Made by a program: the position numbers and the translations under genes. A model generated the notes under the pieces. The model was given only the letters and a program-made list of their open reading frames with translations. It was not told the origin of the DNA and did not search any database. Shown here piece by piece: positions 34,518 through 45,367 of a DNA stretch of 64,000 nt (position 1 is the first letter of the stretch; every line of letters begins with the position of its first letter). The stretch covers positions 14,688,020 to 14,752,019 of the forward strand of contig CAIIXF020000012.1 in NCBI GenBank assembly GCA_903813345.2. Reading direction: 5' to 3'. This DNA is from Owenia fusiformis (lineage: Eukaryota > Annelida > Polychaeta > Sabellida > Oweniidae).

Positions 34518-35890
34518 TCCAAAATTTGCATGTTGATTTTTGAGTGTTAATTTTAGGGCTTTTTAGGAAACTACGCCTGAAAGGAATGATCATTAGACAA
34601 TGCATTGAGTTTTAGGCTTTAATTCTTTTTATACATTGCAAAATATTTCCTACAAAATCATCTACAGGGTGACCGGAAAAAAAGGAGACCATTGAAGTAA
34701 TCAATTTCTCCTAAACTAGACAAGTGCCATCAATGAAATTTTGCATACACTGGAACAGTTATATGGAAATTTGTTACTGAAGGTTTCAATACAAGCATTC
34801 AACTGGTTCAGGAGCTATGATCATTTACATAACATGCTCCAAATAGGCACAATTGAGACTAACGCAGAGTTGGATTCATATGGCAAACTACCCTTACATG
34901 TTCTGCCCTCTATGGCATTATTATGGCATTACATATAGCAGTGATTGCCTTCTTTAGGTCAACAATAGTCTGAGGATTGTTTTGGTATAGATTGTCTTTC
35001 AAATATCCATACAAAAAGAAATCAGCAGGATTCAAGTCTAGGCTGTAATGGCAATGAAGGGTTATCTGACATGTGGTTCATCATCCTGTTGCCAAAGTGC
35101 TGATTTACCCAATCTTAAGAGTCACTTTGGGTATTGGGCATAGTGCCATGTTACTAAAACCACTATATGGCACAATTAAATCCCATATGGAAACCAAGGG
35201 CTGCCCAAAACCTCCTTAGGATGATACTGTAACTGAGTGGGACCACTGAGTCAGAAGCCATAGGTCAGATAAGCTTCGTCTCCATACACCTCAAATTTGA
35301 ATCCACCTGATTTCTTTTTGTGGGGCAATTTGAAAGACAATGTGTACCAAAACAATCCTGAGACAATTGCTGACCTAAAGGTGGCAATAAATGCTAAATG
35401 TAATGCCATAACAAGGTCGGAATATGTAAGGGTATTTGCCAAATGTATCCAGCTCTGCGTTGGTCTCAATTGCGCCTATTTGGAGCATGTTATGTAAATG
35501 ATCATAGCTCCTGAACCAGTTGACTGCTTGTATTGACACTTTCAGGAACAAATTTCCATAGAACTGTCCTGATGTATGCAAAATTTCATTGATGTCACTA
35601 GTCTATTTTAGGAGATATTGCCTATTTCAATGGTCTCCTTTTTTTCCGGTCACCCTGTAAAAGATACGAAATTACTAAATGAACATATTTTCAATTACAC
35701 TTTTTGCAAGGGTCAAGTTGGCAAAGTATCAATTTCAATATGTAGAGTCCAGACAGCACCCTGACAACTAGTGACCTTGAGTTCGTTATTGGTCATATAA
35801 CGGAATGCAATTGCGTGAAATAGCGTGTTCTCATTGGCTATGTGTGAATTATCTTTTGAATTCTTAAAATATGTTTAGATTTCAAATTGA
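34518..35890. repeat. Dispersed repeat copy 1, interrupted by a mariner fold-back
   Basis: The two outer parts (34518-34664 and 35658-35890) match, in order, the uninterrupted copy at 41385-41770. Shared words: TTTAGGAAACTACGCCTGA(A/G), ACAATGCATTGAGT, AAATCATCTA, GAAATCACTAAA-type, TTTTTTGCAAGGGTCAAGTT, GGCAAAGTATC. Confidence 0.8.
34665..35657. mobile_element. 993-bp palindromic mariner relic with two transposase 3' ends
   Basis: Ends CAGGGTGACCGGAAAAAAAG and CTTTTTTTCCGGTCACCCTG, with TA on both sides. Inverted arms of about 350 bp each. The right arm reads on the plus strand, about 35275-35497, a mariner-type transposase C-terminus: NLNPPDFFLWGNLKDNVYQN, then PETIADLKVAI, ending CVGLNCAYLEHVM. 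The left arm reads on the minus strand (about 35040-34880) the same segment: SLDLNPADFFLYGYLKDNLY, QNNPQTIVDLKKAI. So the transposase 3' end is present twice, pointing outward, and the 5' part with helix-turn-helix and first aspartates is gone. Both frames are decayed. Confidence 0.85.
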
Positions 35891-36290
35891 ATTGGTAATA
35901 AAAAGGGGTGTATGGACACCTTACACCGACACATATTGCGAAATTGAAATACTTAGACTAAAGGCTTAGACTTAGGCAATACTACTAAAAATCTATAACT
36001 CATATAGGTTACTTCCTCTACGAAAAGGGGTATATATTACACTGTACGTCTTTATTAGACCGAGTATTATAGATAGATAGTACTAAAAGTGTAAAATGGC
36101 AAATATAATAGTCATAAAGTCTCGCGTATATCACGTGACCGGATACAACGTTGAGCTAGTTAATTTCTTGATGGGCGAGACATGACATGAAACCATTGCA
36201 AAATCAACGCTAAGTCAATCATTATTCGATATTATTAATTTACGCAGTAGTCCAATGTCATACAAGGTGAGTTTGTCTTCTTGTACCTCC
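35891..36290. other. Intergenic, nothing recognised
   Basis: AT-rich spacer between the dispersed repeat and the MITE at 36291. No frame or repeat noted. Confidence 0.35.
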
Positions 36291-36486
36291 CAGGCCCGTA
36301 GCCAGGGGGGTTCGCAGGGTTCGGGCTCCTGGCCAAAAATTCTTTCAAAATCATGCAGTTTCTCACCATTTTGAGCACTTCTCAAGTGATTTTAGCCATA
36401 TTTGGGGCAAAATTGTCAAATTGAACCCACCCTGGAATTTTTTGAAAACTGACCCCCCCCCTTGGCAAATCCTGGCTACGGGCCTG
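36291..36486. mobile_element. 196-bp MITE, CAGGCCCGTAGCC ends
   Basis: Perfect 16-bp inverted ends CAGGCCCGTAGCCAGG and CCTGGCTACGGGCCTG; CCTCC stands directly outside on both sides (36286-36290, 36487-36491). Fragments of the family occur near 26690 and 47234-47251. The ends are hAT-like but the flank duplication seen is 5 bp, not 8. Confidence 0.78.
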
Positions 36487-37225
36487 CCTCCGTAACTTTA
36501 AATGAAAAGGGCCCTGGGATATGTAATTTTCATCTGCTTCATTCGTATCTGTATAAACTATAATCTAGTATATGTGAGTAAATTGACAAATTTATTTGTA
36601 GACAGCGAGATGCGTTGGGCTGAGAATATGCACGGGTGTTAAGCCACGATGATACCGTGAGCACATTTTTTGAGGATCCGCGTTGTTTGAACCTACCGCC
36701 GAGCTAACTTATACATCAAGACCCGTTACACAGTCATGATACCGCCGAGCAAGCTCATTGTATCATCGGGTCTGCTTTACCCCCGTGATATGTGACAGTG
36801 ACAATATATAACTCATGCTGTATTATAAAAATCCAGGAAATGCCAGTTAAGCTTATGCACAAGTGACAAAAATAACAAAGATAAATATTAAATACGTGAT
36901 GTGCATTAACTTTGGGGGGGTTATCTGCTAAAACACACTAAATCGTGTATAAGTACGGGGGTTGTTCAATAGATATCCGAGACTAACATAAAAAGAATTA
37001 AAATGAGAGCATTTGTATCAAGATTTATTGAAAACTACTCGTAAAATGCTCCTAGATGATGATGCGATCTGTGTCCGATTGAAAACTTGTGTTTCAGATT
37101 TGAATTGTATGAAATATGCGAACCAAATATTAATGCTACAAAGAGAAATTGAACCTGTAAGCCTTACTATTTATGTATGTTTTTCTGTTTTGAAAACTTC
37201 AATGCTATTCCCATGCTTGTAGAAC
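36487..37225. other. Intergenic, nothing recognised
   Basis: A small plus frame at 37013-37222 (69 codons) has no recognised product. A G-run is near 36912. Confidence 0.35.
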
Positions 37226-37372
37226 TTAATTTGACTGTCAATGACCATTTATTAAGCAGTAAAAATAATTTGCTGCATGGGTTACAAAATGTTTCTAGTT
37301 TCCTGTTGAATACCGTGTCTCGCATCATACGAATGTAATTTTATGCAATCTGTTTGCAAAGGGTGTATATGG
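37226..37372. repeat. Partial copy of the MITE at 10611-10971
   Basis: TTTGACTGTCAATGACCATT, TATTAAGCAGTAAAAA, then GTCTCGCATCATACGAATGT and AATTTTATGCAATCTG. Corresponds to the right half of the earlier element. Confidence 0.75.
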
Positions 37373-38018
37373 ATGAGGGACGTACCTGGAGAAGTTTTTA
37401 CTTTTCGTTCATCACTTTATTTAGTTCAAATATTTCTGGCGGATTATTGTAAGACTGACACTTTTAGTTAGTGTATCAAAAGGTGCAAGAAAATGATGAA
37501 AAACAGCTCCTGCTACCCCCATCCATATTTACTTAATTTGCTGTAAAAAAAGATTTAAAAAAAATCCAGAATTTTATAATATTTTGTCATTATAGACATA
37601 CATATTGCTTTCAATTCCTGAAAATTAAATCATCCCCTTACAAACAAGAAAATGAGGGCACGTGTTACGTATCAGAATTTTTTGAAAAAGCCCTCGTAGA
37701 ATCCTCTTTGATACATACCATACGATCGAGATCCGAGGGTTTGCACGTGCATACTTGTTTGATTCTTTAATCATGGAAATGAGCACCTTACAAATCGAAA
37801 GAGCCTTCCATCGACTTAACCTTGAATCTATAGTTATTAGATTTGAGATGTGAAATAAATTGAAAATATCTAAATCTAATAATATACCAATTCAAAGGAC
37901 TATCATTGAGTATAACTAGATTGATGATAATGACAGTAATGGAAATGTGAATGAATATCAGATGTTGTTTAAACATAACAGTAAAGCAATAAATTAGATT
38001 AGTCTGGGACACAAAAAG
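37373..38018. other. Intergenic, nothing recognised
   Basis: AT-rich. Includes the 74-codon minus frame 37788-38012, not recognised. Confidence 0.35.
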
Positions 38019-38283
38019 CAGTCGGTCGTAAAGAAAAAGTCCCCAGGATCCTGAGATCGATTTGTTTGGAAGACCAATCGGTCATAAAGAAAAAGTCCCC
38101 AGGATCCTGAGATTTGTTTGGAGGAGCAATCGGTCATAAAGAAAAAGTCCACAGGATCCTGGAGATTTGTTTTGGAGGAGCAATCGGTCATTTTAGCAAT
38201 TTTAGCAATTTAGGATTCTAAATTTTGGAGGAGTTATCGGTCATGAAAAAAGGTCCCCAAATCCCGATGATTTGTTTTAAAGA
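38019..38283. repeat. About 58-62-bp minisatellite
   Basis: Three good units and one or two decayed units of the pattern (A/G)TCGGTC(A/G)TAAAGAAAAA, GTCCCCAGGATCCTGAGAT, TTGTTTGGAGGAGCA. The minus frame 37994-38191 is a product of the repeats. Confidence 0.88.
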
Positions 38284-38849
38284 AAGTAGAACTTTTTCTC
38301 TTAATTAAAATGCACCTCTCATGATCAATGTAGGTATGATTAATTTGGATATTTCTTTTAATTTCTATACATAGACTGGACAAGAACTGGTAAGTATTCT
38401 CAGTCATGATCAGACAAGGTCGATAATGTTTTTCTCGTCCACCCTATGCTTAACAACTAACTAGACTAACTAGATTTACAAAAATCATTGAAACGAAAAG
38501 ATAATCATTTACAATCTTGTTACCAGCCTGTCACCAATAATCCTACATCAGTTATTAATCAAAACGATATTGTCAGCGTGTGTAAATCTAATAAAATAGA
38601 ACTTAAGAAGATATGGACTCTTGGGGACGATTGTGATCGATGAATTGTATCGTGCCATATCGATGTTTTCCCCACACTATCGGGTGTCCGAAAAAATTGT
38701 ATTCAAATGGAGCAAGAATAAATCTTTCTCCTTTATCGAAAAAAAGCTAAATATTCTACATGATAAAGAGAACTCATGCAATATTTCAAACATGAATAAT
38801 GGGTGGTGATACTAAATCGAATTATCTAATCTTTTAGATCTTTAGATCT

Positions 38850-39251
38850 ACAGGGTGGGCAATAAAAAACGGATCATTCTGTATCATTCTACAAGATATA
38901 ATATTACGTGGCTCATCCCCAATGTTATGAAAATTGTGATTGTTTTTAATTGTGATGTCTCAATTCACAATTCATGAAAAAATGTTGTCCAATGTGTTTG
39001 CCCTGTATATTCTTTATATGATGCCCACATTTCAAGAATATTCTTTCATACATAAAACCCATAGAGTTATTCAAAGTTTGTGTCGATACAAATTTTGCGA
39101 CACTCTGTATATTTTGTAGAACTCTAGACATGTTTTTATTTCCTCTAACCTTGGACAAATAGTTTAAACATATCAAAACGGAGAATTCCGAGATATCATT
39201 TTTTGATTGAAACTTTCGCATCGATGAGAAAAGAAGATTGTTTGGATCCAA
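38850..39251 (-). mobile_element. Possible mariner 3' end with decayed transposase C-terminus
   Basis: A CAGGGTGGGCAATAAAAAAC terminus next to TA lies at 38850, pointing left. A 101-codon frame (38946-39251) on the minus strand runs towards it. Its end, NSMGFMYERIFLKCGHHIKN, loosely fits the mariner C-terminal pattern of a basic helix, Cys, then a G-H-I-E-like ending. The likeness is weak and no DDE residue is visible. No opposite terminus found. Confidence 0.3.
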
Positions 39252-39429
39252 AAATTAAGACAGGAGACCACTATCGCCATAGATCACTGTCCTCGCTCCT
39301 TGGGTATAAAGGTCTCTACGAACACCAATAAAAAGCATTTTCGGGAACGATGACGTGCTCTGTTATTGAAAAAGAGGTGCACCAGCTTTATTAGGACACC
39401 CAAATATACGTGCCATTGCATTTGTTCGC

Positions 39430-39599
39430 CCGGTGTAAAAGGGTAGGTGGTCCTATCAAATTTTGGTCCTACCTCTCTATTGATTTATATGGTGACCTAC
39501 AATTATTTTCTTTATTATTTATACACAGTCAGGGCCAGTAAGGGCCGTAAGGAAATGGGACTATAATCCCCAGGGGACCATAATTTATTTTACACCTGG
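39430..39599. mobile_element. 170-bp MITE, CCGGTGTAAAA ends, copy 1
   Basis: Left CCGGTGTAAAAGGGTAGGTG, right ATTTATTTTACACCTGG. Interior GGTCCTACCTCT, TATTGATTTATATGGTGACC, GTCAGGGCCAGTAAGGGCCG and a GGGACCATAAT block. Copy 2 is at 52134-52307. Confidence 0.85.
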
Positions 39600-40780
39600 A
39601 CTAGAACATCTCGTGACTTGTTTTGAATTGACGTGTAACCTGTACATTTTGATTTCCTAAACTCCGAAGACAGGGTATGAAACCCATGATAATAATACGA
39701 TTATTGTGATTGGTACTATTGTTTATATTAATCCTTTTTTAGTGGTGCAAGTGTATTTACTTTTTGGATAGAGCACTCCAAACGCAGGAATGCGATTCGG
39801 AATAGTTCCTTTCTTGGAAAAAAAAACACTTTTTGTTGTGAGTTATAGTCATGAATTCTGAGATCAACGAATAGTATTAGGAAATACAGCCTAATCAAAA
39901 ATAAACAAATAATCTTCTTTTTCTAACAATGACTCATTCATTATATTGTTATCGTATTATATTATGAAAAGAAAATAATACTCAGAACTTACCAAGAATA
40001 TGTTTCGCCAATTAATGAACGTCTCCAATATTCTTTGATCTTTTCCTGACTACGCTAATCATCCAACTGGCGAAAAGTATATTTGATTGTCCTATAAAAT
40101 CATCTCTCAGCAGATTGAATGTCTATCATAGCACGTTCACAGCTTCAGTGAAGTCCTACGTTAATGAAACAAAACTAATTGTCTCGTACATCAGCTCTAT
40201 ATTAAACAAGTAAACGCGCTAATCTTGCATTTCGCCATTGTTCGTTACTAACCTCTTTGTAAGTTACTAACGAATTTATCTCAAATTGTAACCAGGACAA
40301 CCGTTTCATCAAAGTACGATTGCATATGATACGCAGTTGTGTATTTTAGATTGTCTTTATAAGAGGTCTGTAATTAAGTTTCTCAGCGTCATAAGAGCAA
40401 CAGAACTGTCTTGAAATTCAACGTCTGAAAAGCATCTTTCACGATTGGACGTTGCTTCTTCCGCAGCTCAGCTTGGCTACGGAAAGAAGTGAGATACCTT
40501 TTTGAAAAGAACATTGCTAGAGATTCACCAGATTATTTTTACGGATTCTCGTGATATTGTCATATGCATATCCATACTTGTATATTGTTATACAGTTATA
40601 TAGTTTTTACCACGTATGAAGGTGAACAATACCTATGCCGTAGCTGTAACGTTTCACGCATTACAGGGTACGAGTCGTAATTATCCCAACGAACGAAGTT
40701 CGGTACTGGGATATAGTTTTCTCCATATTTGGTGGAAAGATGTATATTGGTGAATAGTTTTACGCAAAAAAAGATTTTTC
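39600..40780. other. Intergenic, nothing recognised
   Basis: No frame over 60 codons and no repeat of note. A 53-bp stretch near 40450-40490 is GC-richer but has no identified role. Confidence 0.4.
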
Positions 40781-41260
40781 AAGATGGCCGCCGCTTTAGA
40801 AATGGCGGAAATTTTTCGCAAAAATTTTATATTTTTTATTTTAAACCAAAGTAACAAATATTATTATTTGAAATTTTGGTATTATATTCACAAAATATAT
40901 CTATTTCACATATGTTCCGTGTTCCTCATTCTGACCCCCAGGGGCCGTGAATTGGGAAAACAGAAATTTGCGTTAATTTTGAGATGTTTTTGAAGTATAG
41001 CTTTATTATACTCAAATGAAAGGCCTCAGAAAATTCAAAATGGCAGCCTATGTGGAATTTCGCAATAATTTTCTGATCTCTTAGAAGTACATGTATGTCT
41101 ATATTATACTCAAATTGAAGGAATTTTAGAGTAGATCACGAATATGGTATCGTTTTTCTGATTTGTGCCTCGGAAAAATTCAAAATGGCTGCCTAGAGCA
41201 GGAATTCGCCATTACTTGAGATATCTTTATGTATGGTTACATCATACTACAATGATTCCA
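40781..41260. repeat. Three diverged direct repeats with GATGGCCGCC-like core
   Basis: Cores at about 40782 (CAAGATGGCCGCCGCTTTAG), 41033 (TCAAAATGGCAGCCTATGTG) and 41180 (TCAAAATGGCTGCCTAGAGC), each followed by an (A/G)AATTTCGC-type segment, with ATTATACTCAAAT(T)GAA(G)G between. The frame 40784-40993 is inside a repeat and not taken as a gene. Confidence 0.55.
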
Positions 41261-41384
41261 AGTGTTTATTGAAGGGAATGGTAGATGGTAAATATTACAT
41301 TGTGAGTACAGATTCATGATTTATTTAGTCTTCGTTTGGATTTGCTAGACTCAATGCATTGTTTGCTGAATCATACCATGAAGG

Positions 41385-41770
41385 TGTTGTTTCCAAACCT
41401 TTGCATTACCGCACAGGTGGGAATGCAAAGTTTAGGAAACAACGCCTGAGTGGAATGAAGCAGCTACAATGCATTGAGTCTTGGGCTTAAATTCTTTTCA
41501 CATATGATATTGCAATTTTTTCTATAAATCATCTAAAAGGAACGAAATCACTAAAAGAACACATTTTAAATGAAATTTTTTGCAAGGGTCAAGTTGGCAA
41601 GTCATCAAATCCAATGTGAAAAATCCATTCGCTAAAACTAATGACCTTGCATGTGTTATTGATATTTCACACGCAGTTCATTATGTGAATACTCTGTTCG
41701 GATTGGCTGGAATCTGACACACCTTGCCTAGCTATGCGCGAATTTCATTTTAAAACATTATTCAATTTCC
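41385..41770. repeat. Dispersed repeat copy 2 (uninterrupted)
   Basis: Same order of words as 34518-34664 plus 35658-35890, but AAATCATCTAAAAGGAACGA (41526-41545) is continuous where copy 1 carries the 993-bp mariner relic. This is an empty site. Confidence 0.8.
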
Positions 41771-41786
41771 AACAAGCCTACATACT

Positions 41787-42236
41787 TCATAACCATCAGA
41801 CTGATAGTCACAATGTTACAGCACTTTGAACAACATGCTTCAGGTTTTGGCCATCATCGCGCTGTAGGCAAACATGCACAGGTGTCAATGATCCAAATGC
41901 ATTCCTCAGCAGCTATGACCTTAATGACACGGATGATCTCAATTTTGAGGTCTGCAGTTGTCTTATGGTCATTCTCATACACTATCTTTTCCGTATTCCC
42001 ACGGGTATAGACATCGGGTAGGGACATTTTGAACGACGTGTGCAGGTTTGCCTACAACGCAATAGTGGCCACTGGAGCATGTTCTTTTAAGTGCTGTAAC
42101 ATTGTGACTATCTGTCTGATGGTTATGAAATATAGTGGGCCGGTAGACATTGAATGATGTACAAATATATAAATTATGAGGGAGTTATTTCCTAAAATGA
42201 CAAAGATATTATACTCTTTTTACCACCCTGTTCAAT
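41787..42236. mobile_element. Second mariner fold-back relic
   Basis: Inverted arms: CTTCATAACCATCAGACTGA, GTCACAATGTTACAGCACTT near 41787-41830 against AAGTGCTGTAACATTGTGAC near 42092-42133. The minus strand of the left part reads a transposase C-terminus: KIVYENDHKTTADLKIEII, VIKVIAAEECI, and after a frame break CLQRDDGQNLKHVV. The plus strand of the right part reads the matching end, VCLQRNSGHWSM, followed by a 3' flank ending in TTTTTACCACCCTG at 42223-42236. Again both halves are transposase 3' ends pointing outward. The left terminus is truncated. Confidence 0.7.
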
Positions 42237-43390
42237 GAAAGTCAGGCCCGTGAACTCCTCCGTCACTGGAGATCAACTGGAAGCGAAGGCATTTCTGGTC
42301 TAGGGGTCAAATCCGGGCCACTTCATCACAAGTAGATAAAGTGTCGTCAGACAATACATGAGAAGGGATGTCACATATGCTAAGATATTAAGGCTACCTA
42401 ATAAGTCATCACCCAAGTAAAATGGCATAAACGGATGTTCTTGAATCATATATTTTAAATAAAAAAACAAGTTTACAAGATTGGTTTCCTAGTAATAGGT
42501 ACCCTTTGCATTTGTTCGATTTCGAGGTTCATATTCAATTAGTTGTTTACTAGACTCTGCGCGATATACCCAATGATATTACTATACTACGGAGGATTGG
42601 CAGCCATTATTCAAACTCAATACCCTGTTGGCTACAGTGGAACAAATTAGTCAAAGTATTTCTATAAGGTTCTCTTTGGACCAAATATTTCGTTGAGAGA
42701 TGGTCATTACGAGTATTTTGGTAGTACCCAAGCTTCCTCAGCGTTCTAGTCTTCAAAATATGAGTAAAATTGTTACCAAAATGGTCTACGCCAGGCAACG
42801 GAGTATCGAATTTGAATGGCGGCTTCTAATCCTCTTTGCTCAGATACTTTGGTTTCTGCTCCTGTTCTCACGATATCAGCGGAAGAGTACAGTAAGAGCG
42901 GTTGGCCTAATCACCGATTGCACTTCGGTTTTTCATATCAAACGATGTGATAAACGAAATCCGCATATGAAGCACAAATTATATCCTCATTTATAAGAGT
43001 GCACTTCATCGTCAGTTGAATAACTTCTGAAGAGTTTTAACATGAAACAGGAAATGAAGGACAAATTGAAACCATAGATAAGGATAAGAAGAATTAAATA
43101 AATCTATGATTACGTTTGAGCTTACGACAATAGCTTACACGTGAATAAAGATATTTAAAAAAAGGTGGAAGCAACTATGTAAACCGTATAACGTTTCTTC
43201 TGCATTTTAAGTTGGTAGTTTTTCCGCATTAATTGGTCAAAAAGAGAGGATCGGCATTTTCCGTCAGATTGAATCGGCAAAATTCGGTTGTATGGCTTAC
43301 CTTCGGTTTTATGGCTTACCTTCGGCTACATGGCCCAAACTCGATTGAATGGAAAAGATGCTGTCCCAAATCAAAAGGATACGATGAAAA
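42237..43390. other. Intergenic, no firm feature
   Basis: Frames 42607-42798 (minus) and 42700-42996 (plus, 98 codons, with one hydrophobic stretch LLILFAQILWFLLLF) overlap on opposite strands and are not recognised. Confidence 0.35.
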
Positions 43391-44272
43391 CCTGACAAAA
43401 CGAGGTATATCCAGAATTATGGCAATGTCTATACTTTCTATACATTGTCTATACTTTCTATACTTTCGATCTCCTTTTTCATACCATCTGCCTTCGACGT
43501 TTCTATACTTTCTATACTTTCGAACTGCTTTTTCATACCAACTGCCTTTGACAAATCAGATGTCTATAGTTTCTATACTTTCGAAATGCCCTTTCATACT
43601 AACTGCCTTTGACAAAGCAGATGTCTATAGTTTCTATACTTTCTATACTTTCGATCTGTTTTTTCCTATAACTGTCTTAGACAAATCAGATGTCTATAGT
43701 TTCTATACTTTCTATACTTTCTATCTGCTATTTCCCAGAACTGTCTTCGACATATCAGATGTCTATACTTTCTATACTTTCGATCTGCTTTTTCCCATTA
43801 CTGTCTTCGACAAATCAGATGTCTATAGTTTCTATACTTTCTATACTTTCGATCTGCTTTTCCCCATAACTATCTTCGACAAATCAGATGTCTATAGTTT
43901 CTATACTTTCTATACTTTCGATCTGCTTCTCCCCATAACTGTCTTCGACAAATCAAATGTCTATAGTTTCTATAGTTTCTATACTTTCGATCTGCTTTTC
44001 CCCATAACTGTCTTGATTCAGAAAGTGACCAAGAAACTTTTGACGTCACATATTGTTTTACAATGTATAGAAAGTATCGAAAGTATAGAAAGTATAGACA
44101 TAGGGAATTCACCAAAATCAAAAGTATAGACAGTATAGAAAGTATAGACATGTATAGACTTTAGAGAGTCCAATCGTCTAAGACTGAAAAAAGTATCATT
44201 TAAAAAGCAGTTCGAAAGTATAGAAAGTATAGAATATGCCATAATTTTGGATATACATGGACAAAACAAGGT
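43391..44272. repeat. TCTATACTTT minisatellite inside a fold-back element
   Basis: Outer inverted ends: TGACAAAACGAGGTATATCC, AGAATTATGGCA at the left; TGCCATAATTTTGGATATAC, ATGGACAAAACA at the right. Within, about six 60-70-bp units made of TCTATAGTTTCTATACTTTC, TATACTTTCGATCTGCTTTT, a CATAACTGTCTTCGACAAAT end. From about 44060 the motif reverses (GTATAGAAAGTATCGAAAGT). The 298-codon plus frame 43233-44129 is repetitive (SFYTFYTFDLLFPIT units) and is a by-product of the array. Confidence 0.8.
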
Positions 44273-44757
44273 TCATCAAAGAAATAATATATTTTTTTAC
44301 TTCCTATATTGGGTGTGAGAACTTAAAAGTTACCATAGATCTCTGGGAAACAAATGTTGCAACTTGAAAAACAGAAACTAAATTTGCATTCTAGGCTATA
44401 GCTCAATATATTTGATGTGTCATGTTTCTTTCATTCTGGGAGTCATAAATCTTGTTACTTTAGAAAGGGAACGAGTCAAGGTCGTTTCTTTTTAATATAT
44501 TCATCACATTTTTCGTGGATTAAATTCATGGATCTCATCTCGTATCTGGTAATACTATTGTTAGTTTTACCAAGACAGATGAAAAATGGACCAGATTATG
44601 GCTTTGTAGAGATCCCAAACTTAATCAATTTATGATAAATGATGTAATTATCTTGATTCTCATTGGACGTTGTACAAGGTCAACTATCCAGTGCTGTACC
44701 GTAGGGCTCTTTTGAAGTCCTAACAATCATACAGCGTTCATCAACCTTCGTGAAAAC

Positions 44758-45367
44758 ATGGGCTTTCAAGAAATGGTGCAAACATACCTTTCTTTAAGTA
44801 ATAAAAGATCTAGCCACGGAAACAGTTTCAACCCTAAAGAAACCAGTTTCAACCTTCGTGAAAATGATTTCAGCCTTGACGAAAACGGTTTCAATCATCG
44901 AGAAAACAGTTTCAACCTCCGAGAAAACAGTTCCAAACTCCGAGAAAACAGTTCATACCCTAAAGAAACCAGTTTCAACCTTCGTGGAAATGATTTCAAC
45001 CCTAACGAATATGGTTTCAACCATCGAGAAAACAGTTTCAACCTCCAAGAAAACAGTTCCAATCTTAAAGAAACCCGTTTCAACCTTCGTGAAAATTATT
45101 TCAACCCTGACGAAAATGGTTTCAACCACGAGAAAACAGTTTCAACCTCCAAGAAAAAAGTTCAACCTTCGTAAAAACAGTTTCAACCTTGGCAAAAACG
45201 GTTTCAACATTAGAGAAAACAGATTCAACCTCCGAGAAAACAGTTTCAACCCTACAGAAACCAGTTTTTACCTTCTTGAAAATAGTTTCGACGCCGAAAA
45301 CGGTTTTAACCTTGACGAAAACAGATTCAACCTTGTCGGTAACGAACCATTTGTCCCTTTAAGCTAA
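44758..45367 (+). pseudogene. Hexapeptide-repeat ORF, frameshifted, or 18-bp minisatellite
   Basis: An array of 18-bp units, AGTTTCAACCTTCGTGAAAA type, read in frame as SFNLRE/N hexapeptides (NSFNPKETSFNLRENDF, GFNHRENSFNLRENS). A higher order of seven units (126 bp) is visible: KETSFNLREN, DFN(P/L)DE, GFNHRE, NSFNL(R/Q)E recur in that order. From ATG 44758 the frame stays open to 45174. A one-base loss near 45128 (CCACGAG for CCATCGAG) shifts it, and the same peptide resumes in the next frame to TAA at 45365. So roughly 200 residues were once continuous. No signal peptide or known domain. A chance stop-free satellite is the main alternative. Confidence 0.5.

Noticed and set aside
41813-42010. 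65-codon plus frame in the second mariner relic
   Set aside because: It is antisense to the decayed transposase end.
42283-42318. Possible tRNA or SINE B-box (GGTCAAATCC)
   Set aside because: No A-box at the proper distance and no cloverleaf could be drawn.
43233-44129. 298-codon frame on the plus strand
   Set aside because: Most of it is translated minisatellite (TCTATACTTT units); the first 60 codons have no recognisable domain.
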